The notes under the pieces were generated by a model. The model was not told where the DNA came from and did no database searches. It was given only the letters and a program-made list of their open reading frames with translations. Below, in pieces: positions 24,014-32,969 of a DNA stretch of 64,000 nucleotides (within the stretch, counting starts at the first letter, position 1; each line of letters starts with the position of its first letter). The translations under genes were made by a program, and so were the position numbers. Source of the stretch: Ferrimonas gelatinilytica (lineage in GTDB: Bacteria; Pseudomonadota; Gammaproteobacteria; Enterobacterales; Shewanellaceae); assembly GCF_039544205.1 (NCBI RefSeq), contig NZ_BAABLF010000011.1, positions 1 through 64,000 of the forward strand, in the 5' to 3' direction.

Positions 24014-24730
24014 TTAAAGCTCGGCGTTGTGGTAGACGTTCTGAACGTCGTCACAATCTTCCAGCATCGCCATGAACTTCTCGAACACGGCCACATCGTC
24101 GCCCTCTACCTTGGTGTAGGTCTGCGGGACGAAGGTGATCTCCTCCATCTCGAACTGGATGTCGGGCATCGCTTCGGTCAGGGCGGTTTTCACCTTGAAG
24201 TACTCGGTGTTGGGAGCGAAGACCGTGGTCATGCCGTCTTCAACCTCGACATCGGTCACATCCACGTCCGCCATCATCAGGATCTCCAGCACGCCGTCTT
24301 CGTCGTCGCCTGGGAAGGCGAAGATCGCCTGGTGATCGAACATGTGGCCCACCACACCGGGGCTGCCCAGCTTGGAGTCGGTTTTGACGAAGCACTGGCG
24401 TACCTCGGCGAAGGTCCGCTTGTTGTTGTCGGTCAGGCAGTCAACGATCACCATGCAGTTGCCGGGGCCGAAACCTTCGTAGCGGGCGGTTTCATAATCT
24501 TCACCGGCGCCACCCTTGGCCTTGTCGATCGCCTTCTCAATGACGTGGGAGGGTACCTGCTCCTTCTTGGCCCGCTCAATCAGGCCGCGCAGCTGCAGGT
24601 TGGCCTCCGGATCCGGGCTGCCGTTCTTGGCCACCACGTAGATCTCTTTACTGTACTTGGAGTAGACCTTGGTCTTCGCACCAGCGGTCTTGGCCATGGA
24701 GGCCTTACGAACTTCAAAACTGCGACCCAT
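24014..24730 (-). CDS. YebC/PmpR-family regulator (YeeN-like)
   Basis: 238 residues, full length for the family. The N-terminus (MGRSFEVRKASMAKTAGAKT) and DKAKGGAGEDYETARYEGFGPGN are characteristic; the N-terminal part being MGR..., without the usual GHSKW, points to the YeeN branch rather than YebC proper. Family members bind DNA or ribosomes; a role in relieving stalling at proline stretches has been described for YebC-like proteins in other bacteria. Monocistronic between a repeat/terminator and the tandem receptor genes. Confidence 0.9.
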   Translation of the reverse strand: MGRSFEVRKASMAKTAGAKTKVYSKYSKEIYVVAKNGSPDPEANLQLRGLIERAKKEQVPSHVIEKAIDKAKGGAGEDYETARYEGFGPGNCMVIVDCLTDNNKRTFAEVRQCFVKTDSKLGSPGVVGHMFDHQAIFAFPGDDEDGVLEILMMADVDVTDVEVEDGMTTVFAPNTEYFKVKTALTEAMPDIQFEMEEITFVPQTYTKVEGDDVAVFEKFMAMLEDCDDVQNVYHNAEL

Positions 24731-25102
24731 CGGGAATCTCGCTCTTATGTCAGTTGAATCGATAACGGTGCAAGAGTGTACCAGTTCGTCCTAACGGGGC
24801 AAATTGGAATGCCACAAAGCCCCCATCGCAGCAGCATTTCACGCGGCTCGCATCACCGTATCGACATCCTTTGCTGAACGTTTATCAGGCCCGACCATGG
24901 TGATTACCAACCGATTGTTACGCGAATGTAATAAATGCGGCAGTGTGTAAACCCAGAGTAATCCATGTTGGATCTCAACCCGTTGCTACTGGCAACCGGC
25001 ACCGTGTGACCTTCTTTCGGAATCGCTTGGGCTGGCTCGGAGAGAGTCACCGTCCATTTCAGGGAAGAGTCACCGTCCATTACAGGGAAAGGATGAAAGT
25101 CG
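24731..25102 (+). promoter_or_regulatory. Leader region of the first tandem receptor
   Basis: From about 24850 on, this 5' region is similar to 27546-27774 upstream of the second receptor, including TTGTTA..G.GA.TGTAA and GGCAGTGTGT, so promoter and leader were duplicated with the gene. It contains a 23-bp tandem duplication (25043-25065 and 25066-25088, one mismatch) that the second copy lacks. Confidence 0.6.
25043..25088 (+). repeat. 23-bp tandem duplication in the receptor leader
   Basis: AGAGTCACCGTCCATTTCAG plus GGA at 25043-25065 repeats at 25066-25088 with one T to A change. The homologous place before the second receptor (near 27740-27765) has a single copy. Confidence 0.88.
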
Positions 25103-27274
25103 ATGAGAATACATATCTTGGCAGCCCAGATTGCGGCTGCATTGACTGGGATCAGCGCGGTACAGGCCGCGGAAACTCCAGACGCCGGCGCAAGTAATAA
25201 AAGCATCGAAGTGATCCAGGTAACCTCTCAGAAGCGGGTGCAAAACCAGCAAGAGGTGCCGATCGCCATTACTGCGTTGAGCGAGGCCGATATCGAGCGC
25301 ATCGGCGCCACTGAGGTGAAGGATATCCAGTACGCCACCCCCAACCTGGTGATCGGGGGACTCAACCCGTTACAGCAGGTGTTCGGGATCCGTGGCATCT
25401 CCGACCGTGGACGTAACCCCGGTTATGACCAGCGTGTTGGTGTCTACGTGGATGGTGTTTGGGTAGGTAAGTCCGCCGCTTCCAACCAGTCCGCACTGGA
25501 TGTGCAGACCATGGAGGTGCTGCGTGGCCCCCAGGGCACCCTGTTCGGTAAGAACACCGTGGCCGGGGCCATCAACATCACCACGCTGGAACCCACCGAA
25601 GATTTCTCCGGCCACGTGCAGGCGGAAGTGGGGAACTACAACAAGGCCCGAGTCAAGGCTGCCGTGAACGGCGGTTTGACCGACTCTCTGGCCGGCAAAA
25701 TCAGCCTTAGCTACGATACCCGCGATGGCTACGTGGATAACGTTTCCAGCCTGGGTAATGACAAGTACAACGACAAGGATGAGTTTGCGGGCCGTGCCCA
25801 GCTGCTGTGGCAGGGTAACGCCACCCGCGTCAAGTTCACGCTTGACCACCTGCAGAACGAGTTTACCGATGTGGCCGCCGGTGAGTGGGTGGACGATCCG
25901 ATCGCACCGGACCCGTACGAGGTCAACATTAACGGCAAGCAGGAGTATGACATCAAGGGGGTTGGCGGGGCTTCGGTCAACATCAACCACACCCTGGACA
26001 GTGGCTTCGATCTGACCTCCATCACCGCCTATCGCTACGAAGATTGGAGCTACGAGGACTTCGATGATGATTACACGCCCATCGCATTGGGGCGAACCGA
26101 TGAGTTCGCCGATGCCGATCACGTGACCCAGGAGTTTCGGGTTGCCTCTCCGGTGGGGGATCGCTTCGATTATGTCCTGGGCCTGTACTACCTCAACCAG
26201 AACATTGATGGTGGCGGTGATGCGACGTTGAACCTGGATGTCTTCAGTGGTGGCATGGTGCCTATCACCGACTACGGGCTTGGGTACCGTGCCGTGGTGG
26301 ACGTTGAGTCCTATGCCGCCTTTGGCCACGCCAACATCAAGCTGGCCGAGAAGTGGCAGTTGACCGCGGGCCTGCGTTACACCTACGAAGAGAAGGCGAT
26401 CGATTTCAGCATCACCGATCCCTTTCTGATCTTCTTCGCCAATGATTCCACCAGCAAAAAGCGCGATTCCGACGACTGGTCACCCAAGGCCAGCATCAAC
26501 TGGTTCGTGGCTGAGGATGTGATGCTTTATGGCGGTTACTCCCGTGCCTTTAAGAGCGGCGGCTTCAACGCCGACTTCATCGCTGACCTCGATGGCCTGG
26601 AGTTTGATGACGAGCAGGTGGACGCTTACGAGCTGGGGATGAAGAGCAGCTGGCTGGATAACAGCCTGCGTTTCAACCTGGCGCTGTTCCGCTCTGAGCA
26701 CAGTGACTTCCAGGTGCAGGCCCAGACGCCTCTGCCAACCGGTGACGGCTCTATCCTTACCGTGTCTAACGCGGCCGACCTGACCAGTCAGGGCCTGGAG
26801 CTGGAGATACATTGGCGTATCACCGAGAACTTCACCCTGTGGGGTGGCTACGGCTACACCGACGCCAGCTTCGACAGCTTCAAGGATTGTTCCTACAGTG
26901 ACGGCCTCGGAGATTGCAGCGGCAACCGCCCGGCGGAAGCTCCGGAGAATACCTTTAACCTGGCGTTCGAGTACATCCAGCCCATCAGCAGTGGTGAACT
27001 CTTCGTCGATGCCAACTACTTCTGGCGCGATGAGATGTACTCCAACCCCAACAACGAAGAGGGGTTCAAGAACGACGACCTCAGTGAACTGGGTGGCCGC
27101 TTCGGTTGGCGCTCCTCCGAAGGTCAGTGGCAAGTTTACGCCTGGGGCAAGAACCTGACCGACGAGACGACCCAGATATACAACAGCGTCTCCTTCCTGG
27201 GCGCCAACCGGGCCGTGTACAACGCGCCCCGCATGTACGGTGTGACCTTCCGCTACAACTTCGGCTTCTTCTAA
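25103..27274 (+). CDS. TonB-dependent receptor, tandem copy 1
   Basis: 723 residues: signal peptide (RIHILAAQIAAALTGISAVQA), TonB box IEVIQVTS, plug domain with MEVLRGPQGTLFGKNTVAGA, then a barrel ending YNFGFF. Imports a scarce substrate through the outer membrane. It is nearly identical to the next gene over most of its length; differences cluster in a few barrel segments (for example DYTPIALGRTDEF here against DYTEIALARSGIF). A Cys pair in CSYSDGLGDC probably closes an extracellular loop. Start ATG 25103; an overlapping ATG at 25093 in another frame opens only a short arginine-rich frame. Confidence 0.93.
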   Translation: MRIHILAAQIAAALTGISAVQAAETPDAGASNKSIEVIQVTSQKRVQNQQEVPIAITALSEADIERIGATEVKDIQYATPNLVIGGLNPLQQVFGIRGISDRGRNPGYDQRVGVYVDGVWVGKSAASNQSALDVQTMEVLRGPQGTLFGKNTVAGAINITTLEPTEDFSGHVQAEVGNYNKARVKAAVNGGLTDSLAGKISLSYDTRDGYVDNVSSLGNDKYNDKDEFAGRAQLLWQGNATRVKFTLDHLQNEFTDVAAGEWVDDPIAPDPYEVNINGKQEYDIKGVGGASVNINHTLDSGFDLTSITAYRYEDWSYEDFDDDYTPIALGRTDEFADADHVTQEFRVASPVGDRFDYVLGLYYLNQNIDGGGDATLNLDVFSGGMVPITDYGLGYRAVVDVESYAAFGHANIKLAEKWQLTAGLRYTYEEKAIDFSITDPFLIFFANDSTSKKRDSDDWSPKASINWFVAEDVMLYGGYSRAFKSGGFNADFIADLDGLEFDDEQVDAYELGMKSSWLDNSLRFNLALFRSEHSDFQVQAQTPLPTGDGSILTVSNAADLTSQGLELEIHWRITENFTLWGGYGYTDASFDSFKDCSYSDGLGDCSGNRPAEAPENTFNLAFEYIQPISSGELFVDANYFWRDEMYSNPNNEEGFKNDDLSELGGRFGWRSSEGQWQVYAWGKNLTDETTQIYNSVSFLGANRAVYNAPRMYGVTFRYNFGFF

Positions 27275-27280
27275 ATAGCG

Positions 27281-27443
27281 GATCCTAAATGTGCGCCACT
27301 TTCGTGTAAGCCCAGAAGCATCGGGGCTTGGTCCCGCTCTTAGGAACCAGGGCCTAGATCCTAGTTCCTACCAGCTTGGTGCTGGACTGCACCGGGTTGT
27401 CTTCACGAACGGTAGGATGTAGCGCAATCAAGAACCGTAACTG
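27281..27443 (+). repeat. Dispersed repeat, copy C
   Basis: Starts GATCCTAAATG, contains TTTCGTGTAAGCCCAGAAGC and CGCTCTTAGGAACCAGGGCC, and ends ...CACGAACGGTAGGATG and GAACCGTAACTG. Longer than copies B and D by an internal stretch of about 30 bp. Confidence 0.65.
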
Positions 27444-27454
27444 AGTGGGCAGAT

Positions 27455-27485
27455 GCGGCGGGCCAGATGGCCCGCCGTTTTTATC
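27455..27485 (+). terminator. Terminator of receptor copy 1
   Basis: CGGCGGGCCAGATGGCCCGCCG followed by TTTTT. The same hairpin recurs after receptor copy 2. Confidence 0.9.
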
Positions 27486-27774
27486 TGCTCTGCCTTTAAC
27501 GTTTTCCTATCCCGCCCCTGCCACCGACTCGGGCAGTCGGCTTAGGCCACCTTATCGACCTCCTTTGCTGACCGTTCATCAGGCCCGACCATTGCCATTA
27601 TCACCACATTTGTTATGGGATTGTAACTAATGTGGCAGTGTGTGAATGAAAGGTAATCCATGTTAGGACACTGTCTGTTGCCACTGGCAACCGGCGCCGC
27701 GTGACCTGCCTTCGGAATAGCCTGGGCTTGTTCGGGGAGAGTCACCGTCAATTTCAGGGAAAGGATGAAAGTCG

Positions 27775-29949
27775 ATGAGAATACATATCTTGGCAGCCCA
27801 GATTGCGGCTGCATTGACTGGTATCAGCGCGGTACAGGCCGCTGAAGCGCCAGACGCCGGCGCAAGTAATAAAAGCATTGAAGTGATCCAGGTAACCTCT
27901 CAGAAGCGGGTGCAAAACCAGCAAGAGGTGCCGATCGCCATTACCGCCTTGAGTGAAGCCGACATCGAGCGGGTCGGTGCCACCGAGGTGAAGGATATCC
28001 AGTACTCCACCCCCAACCTGGTGATCGGGGGAACCAACCCGGTACAGCAGGTGTTCGGGATCCGTGGTATCTCCGACCGTGGGCGTAACCCCGGTTACGA
28101 CCAGCGTGTTGGTGTCTACGTGGACGGCGTCTGGGTGGGTAAGTCAGCCGCCTCCAACCAGTCTGCACTGGATGTGCAGACCATCGAGGTACTGCGTGGC
28201 CCCCAGGGCACCCTGTTCGGTAAGAACACCGTGGCCGGCGCCATCAACATCACTACGCTGGAACCCACCGAAGATTTCTCCGGCCATGTGCAGGCGGAAG
28301 TGGGTAACTACAACAAGGCCCGCATAAAGGCTGCCGTGAACGGCGGTTTAACCGACTCTCTGGCCGGTAAGATCAGCCTCAGCGCCGATACCCGCGATGG
28401 CTACGTGGATAACGTCTCCGGCCTGGGTAACCGTAAGTTGAACGACAAGGAGGAGTTTGCGGGCCGTGCCCAGCTTTTGTGGCAAGGTAGCGCCACCAGC
28501 GTCAAATTCACGGTTGACCACCTGCAGAACGATTTTAGCGATGTGACCGCCGGTGTGTGGGTGGACGATCCGGTTGCGCCGGATCCGTACGAGGTCAACA
28601 TTAACGCCAAGCAGGATATCGAGCTCAAGGGGATCGGTGGGGCTTCCGTTAACATCAACCACACCCTGGACAGTGGCTTCGAGCTGACCTCCATCACCTC
28701 CTATCGCTACGAAGATTGGGGCTACGAGGACTTCGATGAGGATTACACGGAAATCGCATTGGCCAGGTCCGGTATTTTTGCCGATGCCGACCACGTGACC
28801 CAGGAGTTCCGGGTTGCCTCTCCGGTGGGGGATCGCTTCGATTACGTCCTGGGCCTGTACTACCTCAACCAGAACATCGAAGGGGGCGGTGATGCATCCT
28901 TGGACCTGAATGTCTTCACCGGTGGCGCAGTGCCTATTTCGGATTACCCGCTGGGGTATGACGCCGTGGTGGACACCGAGTCCTACGCCGCCTTTGGCCA
29001 CGCCAACATTAAGCTGGCCGAGAAGTGGCAGCTGACCGCGGGCCTGCGTTACACCTACGAAGAGAAGGCGATCGATTTTAGCATCATGGATCAATATCGG
29101 ATCTTCTTCGCCGATGGTTCCACCAGCGAAAAGCGTGATGCCGACGACTGGTCACCCAAGGCCAGCATCAACTGGTTCGTGGCTGAGGATGTGATGCTCT
29201 ACGGCGGTTACTCCCGCGCCTTTAAGAGCGGCGGCTTCAACGCCGACTTCATCGCTGACCTCGATGGCCTGGAGTTTGACGACGAGCAGGTGGACGCTTA
29301 CGAGCTGGGGATGAAGAGCAGCTGGCTGGATAACAGCCTGCGTTTCAACCTGGCGCTGTTCCGCTCCGAGCACAGTGACTTCCAAGTGCAGGCCCAGACG
29401 CCTCTGCCTACTGGTGAAGGCTCTATCCTCACCGTATCTAACGCGGCGGACCTGACCAGTCAGGGCCTGGAGCTGGAGATGCAGTGGCGTATCACCGAGA
29501 ACTTCACCCTGTGGGGTGGCTACGGTTACACCGACGCCAAGTTCGAAAGCTTCGATGGTTGTTCCTACAGCGAAAGTGACTCGACTGATTGTAGCGGCAA
29601 CCGCCCACCGGAAGCCCCGGAGCACACCTTTAACCTGGCGTTCGAATACATCCAGCCCATCAGCAGTGGTGAACTCTTCGTCGATGCCAACTACTTCTGG
29701 CGCGATGAGATGTACTCCAACCCCAACAACGAAGAAGGGTTCAAGAACGACGACTTCAGTGAGCTGGGTGGCCGCTTCGGTTGGCGCTCCTCCGAAGGTA
29801 AGTTCCAGGTGTTCGCCTGGGGCAAGAACCTGACCGACGAGACGACCCAGATCTACAACAGTGTCTCCTTCCTGGGGCGTAAGCGCGCCGTGTACAACGC
29901 GCCGCTCATGTACGGTGTGACCTTCCGCTACAACTTCGGCTTCTACTAG
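27775..29949 (+). CDS. TonB-dependent receptor, tandem copy 2
   Basis: 724 residues with the same signal peptide as copy 1 except one residue, the same TonB box, plug and barrel, ending YNFGFY. The Cys-bracketed loop differs in sequence and length (CSYSESDSTDC). The divergence is concentrated in loop-like segments, so the two receptors probably recognise related but different ligands. The gene is preceded by its own leader and followed by its own terminator, so it can be expressed independently. Confidence 0.93.
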   Translation: MRIHILAAQIAAALTGISAVQAAEAPDAGASNKSIEVIQVTSQKRVQNQQEVPIAITALSEADIERVGATEVKDIQYSTPNLVIGGTNPVQQVFGIRGISDRGRNPGYDQRVGVYVDGVWVGKSAASNQSALDVQTIEVLRGPQGTLFGKNTVAGAINITTLEPTEDFSGHVQAEVGNYNKARIKAAVNGGLTDSLAGKISLSADTRDGYVDNVSGLGNRKLNDKEEFAGRAQLLWQGSATSVKFTVDHLQNDFSDVTAGVWVDDPVAPDPYEVNINAKQDIELKGIGGASVNINHTLDSGFELTSITSYRYEDWGYEDFDEDYTEIALARSGIFADADHVTQEFRVASPVGDRFDYVLGLYYLNQNIEGGGDASLDLNVFTGGAVPISDYPLGYDAVVDTESYAAFGHANIKLAEKWQLTAGLRYTYEEKAIDFSIMDQYRIFFADGSTSEKRDADDWSPKASINWFVAEDVMLYGGYSRAFKSGGFNADFIADLDGLEFDDEQVDAYELGMKSSWLDNSLRFNLALFRSEHSDFQVQAQTPLPTGEGSILTVSNAADLTSQGLELEMQWRITENFTLWGGYGYTDAKFESFDGCSYSESDSTDCSGNRPPEAPEHTFNLAFEYIQPISSGELFVDANYFWRDEMYSNPNNEEGFKNDDFSELGGRFGWRSSEGKFQVFAWGKNLTDETTQIYNSVSFLGRKRAVYNAPLMYGVTFRYNFGFY

Positions 29950-29974
29950 TCGACACAAGTCCTAGTCGGATCAA

Positions 29975-30006
29975 GCGGCGGGCCAGATGGCCCGCCGTTT
30001 TTTTAT
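29975..30006 (+). terminator. Terminator of receptor copy 2
   Basis: CGGCGGGCCAGATGGCCCGCCG followed by seven T; identical stem to the terminator at 27455. Confidence 0.9.
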
Positions 30007-30051
30007 CTGCTCTTTCTTCCCGGTTTTCCCTGTCCCTCTCTTGCCCTTGCC

Positions 30052-30092
30052 CCTGGCTTCACCACGGTCACCATGACCGTGGTGAAGCCAGG
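30052..30092. repeat. Perfect 19-bp-arm inverted repeat, 3-nt loop
   Basis: CCTGGCTTCACCACGGTCA and its exact reverse complement flank CCA. There is no T tract on either side, and the nearest terminator is 46 bp away, so it is not a simple terminator. It sits in the 307-bp gap before the AI-2E-type gene. Confidence 0.85.
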
Positions 30093-30256
30093 TCCTGGCA
30101 TGCCTGCACAGGTCAACAGGGGGTGTCGACTCGGTGGCTGGCCTGATCTGTTTCATCGCCATGCCGCTTCGTTACATCCGTCCTGGTAGTCACCCCGGCG
30201 GCGCGTAAGTTAACTAACTTTACTGGGTCACTCTCTGTTTTCGAAAAGGCGGCCCC

Positions 30257-31345
30257 ATGGCTGATCTTGACCCCCGTTTCCAGCGCGGCGCTGTTGAAGC
30301 GGCCATCCGGATTGGATTGCTGTTTGTCTTGGTTCTCTGGTGTTTTGAAATCATCCGACCCTTTATCACCCCGGTGGTCTGGGCGGTGATCCTGGCCGTC
30401 GCCCTGTACCCCATGTTCTGTAAGCTCAAAAGCTGGCTGGGGGGCCGCGGCGGTCTCGCCGCGGCCCTGATCGCCATCGTGGGGATGGCGATCCTGCTGC
30501 TGCCTGGCTTCCAGATCGCCGCCTCGGCGGTGGACAGCGTGGCGGCGATCGGCGCCCAGCTGGAGGAGGGCAGCTTTTCATTGCCACCGCCAGCGTCCGC
30601 AGTTAAGGCGTGGCCCCTGGTGGGCGATCTCATCTTCCAGCACTGGAGCCAGGCCTCCACGGACATCGAGAAGTACCTGCTGACCTATGCCGCCGATATC
30701 AAGCGCGTCGTCGGTGGCGCCGCGGCCTTCGCGGCGAGCCTGTTCGGTGGCATCCTGATGTTCTGCCTGTCGCTGGCGATCGCCGCTTTCCTGATGGCCA
30801 ACGGGGCGGCCTGCGAAGCGGCATGCAGGCGGATCGCTTTTGGCCTGCTGGATGAGAGAGGTGGGCAACTGATGCAGCTCTCCCGTGACACCATCCAGAG
30901 TGTGGCCAAGGGGGTCCTTGGGGTGGCGGTGATCCAGTCTACCCTGATCGCCGTCGGCTTCTTCGTGGTGGGGGTTCCCGGTGCTGCGGTGCTTTACGTG
31001 GTTTTGCTGGTTGTGGCGATCGCCCAGCTGCCCTCGATCCTGGTGGTGGTGCCGGTGATCATCTATGTATTCCAGACCGAAACCACCCTGGTGGCCATCC
31101 TCTTTACTGCCTGGAGTGTCCTGGCGGGCCTCAGTGACAATGTGCTCAAACCCATGCTGCTGGGGCGGGGTATCGATGTGCCCATGTTGGTGATCCTGCT
31201 AGGCTCGCTGGGGGGAATGCTGATGTCCGGCTTTATCGGCTTATTCGTGGGGGCGGTGGTGCTGGCACTGGGTTACCAGCTGTTCATGGGCTGGCTGGAG
31301 ATCAATACCCAAACTCCGCAGGAGGATTCGCCCAGGTCAGAATAG
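30257..31345 (+). CDS. AI-2E transporter family membrane protein (PerM/YdiK-like)
   Basis: 362 residues with about 8 membrane segments: an N-terminal hairpin (FVLVLWCFEIIRPFITPVVW), a large soluble domain at about residues 95-150, and a C-terminal helix bundle with the conserved LSDNVLKPMLLGRG segment. The family includes TqsA-type autoinducer-2 exporters and Na+/H+ antiporters, so substrate cannot be predicted. Alone on the + strand between the receptors and fis. Start ATG 30257 behind AAGG. Confidence 0.88.
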   Translation: MADLDPRFQRGAVEAAIRIGLLFVLVLWCFEIIRPFITPVVWAVILAVALYPMFCKLKSWLGGRGGLAAALIAIVGMAILLLPGFQIAASAVDSVAAIGAQLEEGSFSLPPPASAVKAWPLVGDLIFQHWSQASTDIEKYLLTYAADIKRVVGGAAAFAASLFGGILMFCLSLAIAAFLMANGAACEAACRRIAFGLLDERGGQLMQLSRDTIQSVAKGVLGVAVIQSTLIAVGFFVVGVPGAAVLYVVLLVVAIAQLPSILVVVPVIIYVFQTETTLVAILFTAWSVLAGLSDNVLKPMLLGRGIDVPMLVILLGSLGGMLMSGFIGLFVGAVVLALGYQLFMGWLEINTQTPQEDSPRSE

Positions 31346-31403
31346 TCGCTTCGACGGGTTGCGGGCGAAAGCGCTTACGCCGCGTGTTGCAGGGCGGGCG
31401 CAC

Positions 31404-31437
31404 AAAAAAACCGACGCTCTTTCGAGGGTCGGTTTTT
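31404..31437 (-). terminator. Terminator of dusB-fis
   Basis: ACCGAC...GTCGGT hairpin followed on the - strand by TTTTTTT, 26 nt after the fis stop. Confidence 0.9.
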
Positions 31438-31462
31438 AACTCAATGCATGGGATGCACCGAT

Positions 31463-31771
31463 TTAGTTCATGCCGTACTTCTTCAGCTTCTTACGCAGGG
31501 TGCCGCGGTTGATGCCGAGGATGTTGGCGGCGCGGGTCTGGTTACCGCGGGTGTACTGCATGACGATGTCCAGCAGCGGCTGTTCCACTTCACACAGCAC
31601 CATCTCGTACACTTCGGACGCTTCCTGGCCATCCAGTTGAGCAAAGTAGTTGCTTACGGCGCGCTTTACGGAGTCACGCAGCAGCTGCGGCTTCACGGTA
31701 CCGTTGGGGGTTTCGATCTGACCGACGGTCAGTTGGTGCGCTTCAGAAAAGGAGTTCTGCTGATCAAACAT
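31463..31771 (-). CDS. fis: DNA-binding protein Fis
   Basis: 102 residues. The C-terminal helix-turn-helix region (VMQYTRGNQTRAANILGINR, GTLRKKLKKYGMN) is almost identical to E. coli Fis; the N-terminus is more variable, as usual. Fis is a nucleoid-bending protein that activates rRNA promoters and assists site-specific recombination. I start it at ATG 31771 (MFDQQNSF, like MFEQ of E. coli) rather than 10 residues upstream. It lies 19 nt after dusB, the standard dusB-fis operon. Confidence 0.96.
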   Translation of the reverse strand: MFDQQNSFSEAHQLTVGQIETPNGTVKPQLLRDSVKRAVSNYFAQLDGQEASEVYEMVLCEVEQPLLDIVMQYTRGNQTRAANILGINRGTLRKKLKKYGMN

Positions 31772-31790
31772 ACTGTCTTTGCTCTGTCTC

Positions 31791-32756
31791 TTAACAATCA
31801 AATTGCTCGAAAAAGCCGGCTAGGGCCTCACGCTGCGCGGTTGCCGAATCCAACTGGTTGAATCGGCGACGCAATTCCGGTTGTTGCTGGTTATCCAGGT
31901 ACCAACCCACATGCTTCCTGGCGATGCGCATGCCGCGCTCCTCACCGTAGAAGTCATGCAGGGCTTGAAGGTGTTCCTGCATCAGCACTTGTCGCTCCGC
32001 TTTGGGCGGGGGCGGCAGATGCTGTCCGGTCTCCAGGTAGTGGTGGATCTCGCGAAAGATCCAGGGACGTCCCTGGGCAGGGCGCCCCACCATGAGTCCA
32101 TCGACCCCGGTTTTATCCAGTACCTGTCGGGCCTTCTCCGGGCTGTCGATATCGCCATTGGCGACGACAGGGATGGAGATGGCCGCTTTAATCGCCGCAA
32201 TGGTGTCGTACTCCGCTTCCCCTTTGTACATGCACTGTCGTGTCCGACCGTGCACCGCCAGGGCCGCAATGCCGCTTTGTTCGGCAATGCGGGCGATGTC
32301 GACGCCGTTGCGGTTATCCGGATCCCAACCGGTTCGGATCTTTAGGGTCACCGGCACTTCGACGGCGTGAACCACGGCATCGAGGATTTGGCGAACCAGA
32401 TCCGGGTGGCGCAGCAGGGCTGAGCCAGCCAACTTTTTATTAACTTTCTTTGCCGGACATCCCATATTGATGTCGATGATCTGGGCGCCGCGCTCCACGT
32501 TGAAGCGGGCGGCCTGAGCCATCAACTCGGGTTCACAGCCTGCGATTTGGACGGAGCGGATCCCATCTTCGCCACTGTGGTCCATCCGTGACAGAGACTT
32601 CTCGGTCTTCCAGACATCGGGGTTGGAAGAGAGCATCTCCGACACGGCCAGGCCGGCGCCAAGCCGGCGGCACAGTCGACGGAAGGGAAGGTCAGTTACC
32701 CCGGCCATCGGCGCCACGATCAGCTGGTTGTCCAGTTGATAGGGTCCAATTTTCAT
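31791..32756 (-). CDS. dusB: tRNA-dihydrouridine synthase B
   Basis: 321 residues, FMN-dependent enzyme reducing uridine to dihydrouridine in the D-loop of tRNAs. TIM-barrel signatures: LIVAPMAGVTDLPFR for flavin binding, IDINMGCPAKKVNKKLAGSA with the catalytic Cys, LKIRTGWD, and VHGRTR. Start at 32756 (MKIGPYQL) matches the family start; the ATG two codons upstream is an alternative. First gene of dusB-fis and downstream of prmA on the same strand with a 213-bp gap that probably holds the operon promoter. Confidence 0.95.
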   Translation of the reverse strand: MKIGPYQLDNQLIVAPMAGVTDLPFRRLCRRLGAGLAVSEMLSSNPDVWKTEKSLSRMDHSGEDGIRSVQIAGCEPELMAQAARFNVERGAQIIDINMGCPAKKVNKKLAGSALLRHPDLVRQILDAVVHAVEVPVTLKIRTGWDPDNRNGVDIARIAEQSGIAALAVHGRTRQCMYKGEAEYDTIAAIKAAISIPVVANGDIDSPEKARQVLDKTGVDGLMVGRPAQGRPWIFREIHHYLETGQHLPPPPKAERQVLMQEHLQALHDFYGEERGMRIARKHVGWYLDNQQQPELRRRFNQLDSATAQREALAGFFEQFDC

Positions 32757-32969
32757 GAGCATTAACCATCCGCGTCCGAAACAAGGGGGCGAATCTTACT
32801 CTTTTTTTCTGAGCCTGGGAAGGTCAGAAAATGAACGCAGAGCAAATTTTTTTGCTTGACTTTGCGCCACTCAAAGCCTTGTTTCAAGGTGATGCCCGTT
32901 AGCGTTCGCTCACTTTCTTGGCATCGCCCGTGCTGGTTAATTATTCGTCACGACGACATCATGGGGGCG

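Larger units (their letters stand above)
27275..27774. other. Intergenic between tandem receptors: repeat, terminator, leader
   Basis: 500 bp with copy C of the dispersed repeat, the terminator of receptor 1, and from about 27546 the duplicated leader of receptor 2. Confidence 0.7.

Noticed and set aside
25093..25197. Leader peptide overlapping the receptor start
   Set aside because: An ATG and short frame exist, but the downstream codons are simply the out-of-frame receptor sequence and the length is not conserved for function.
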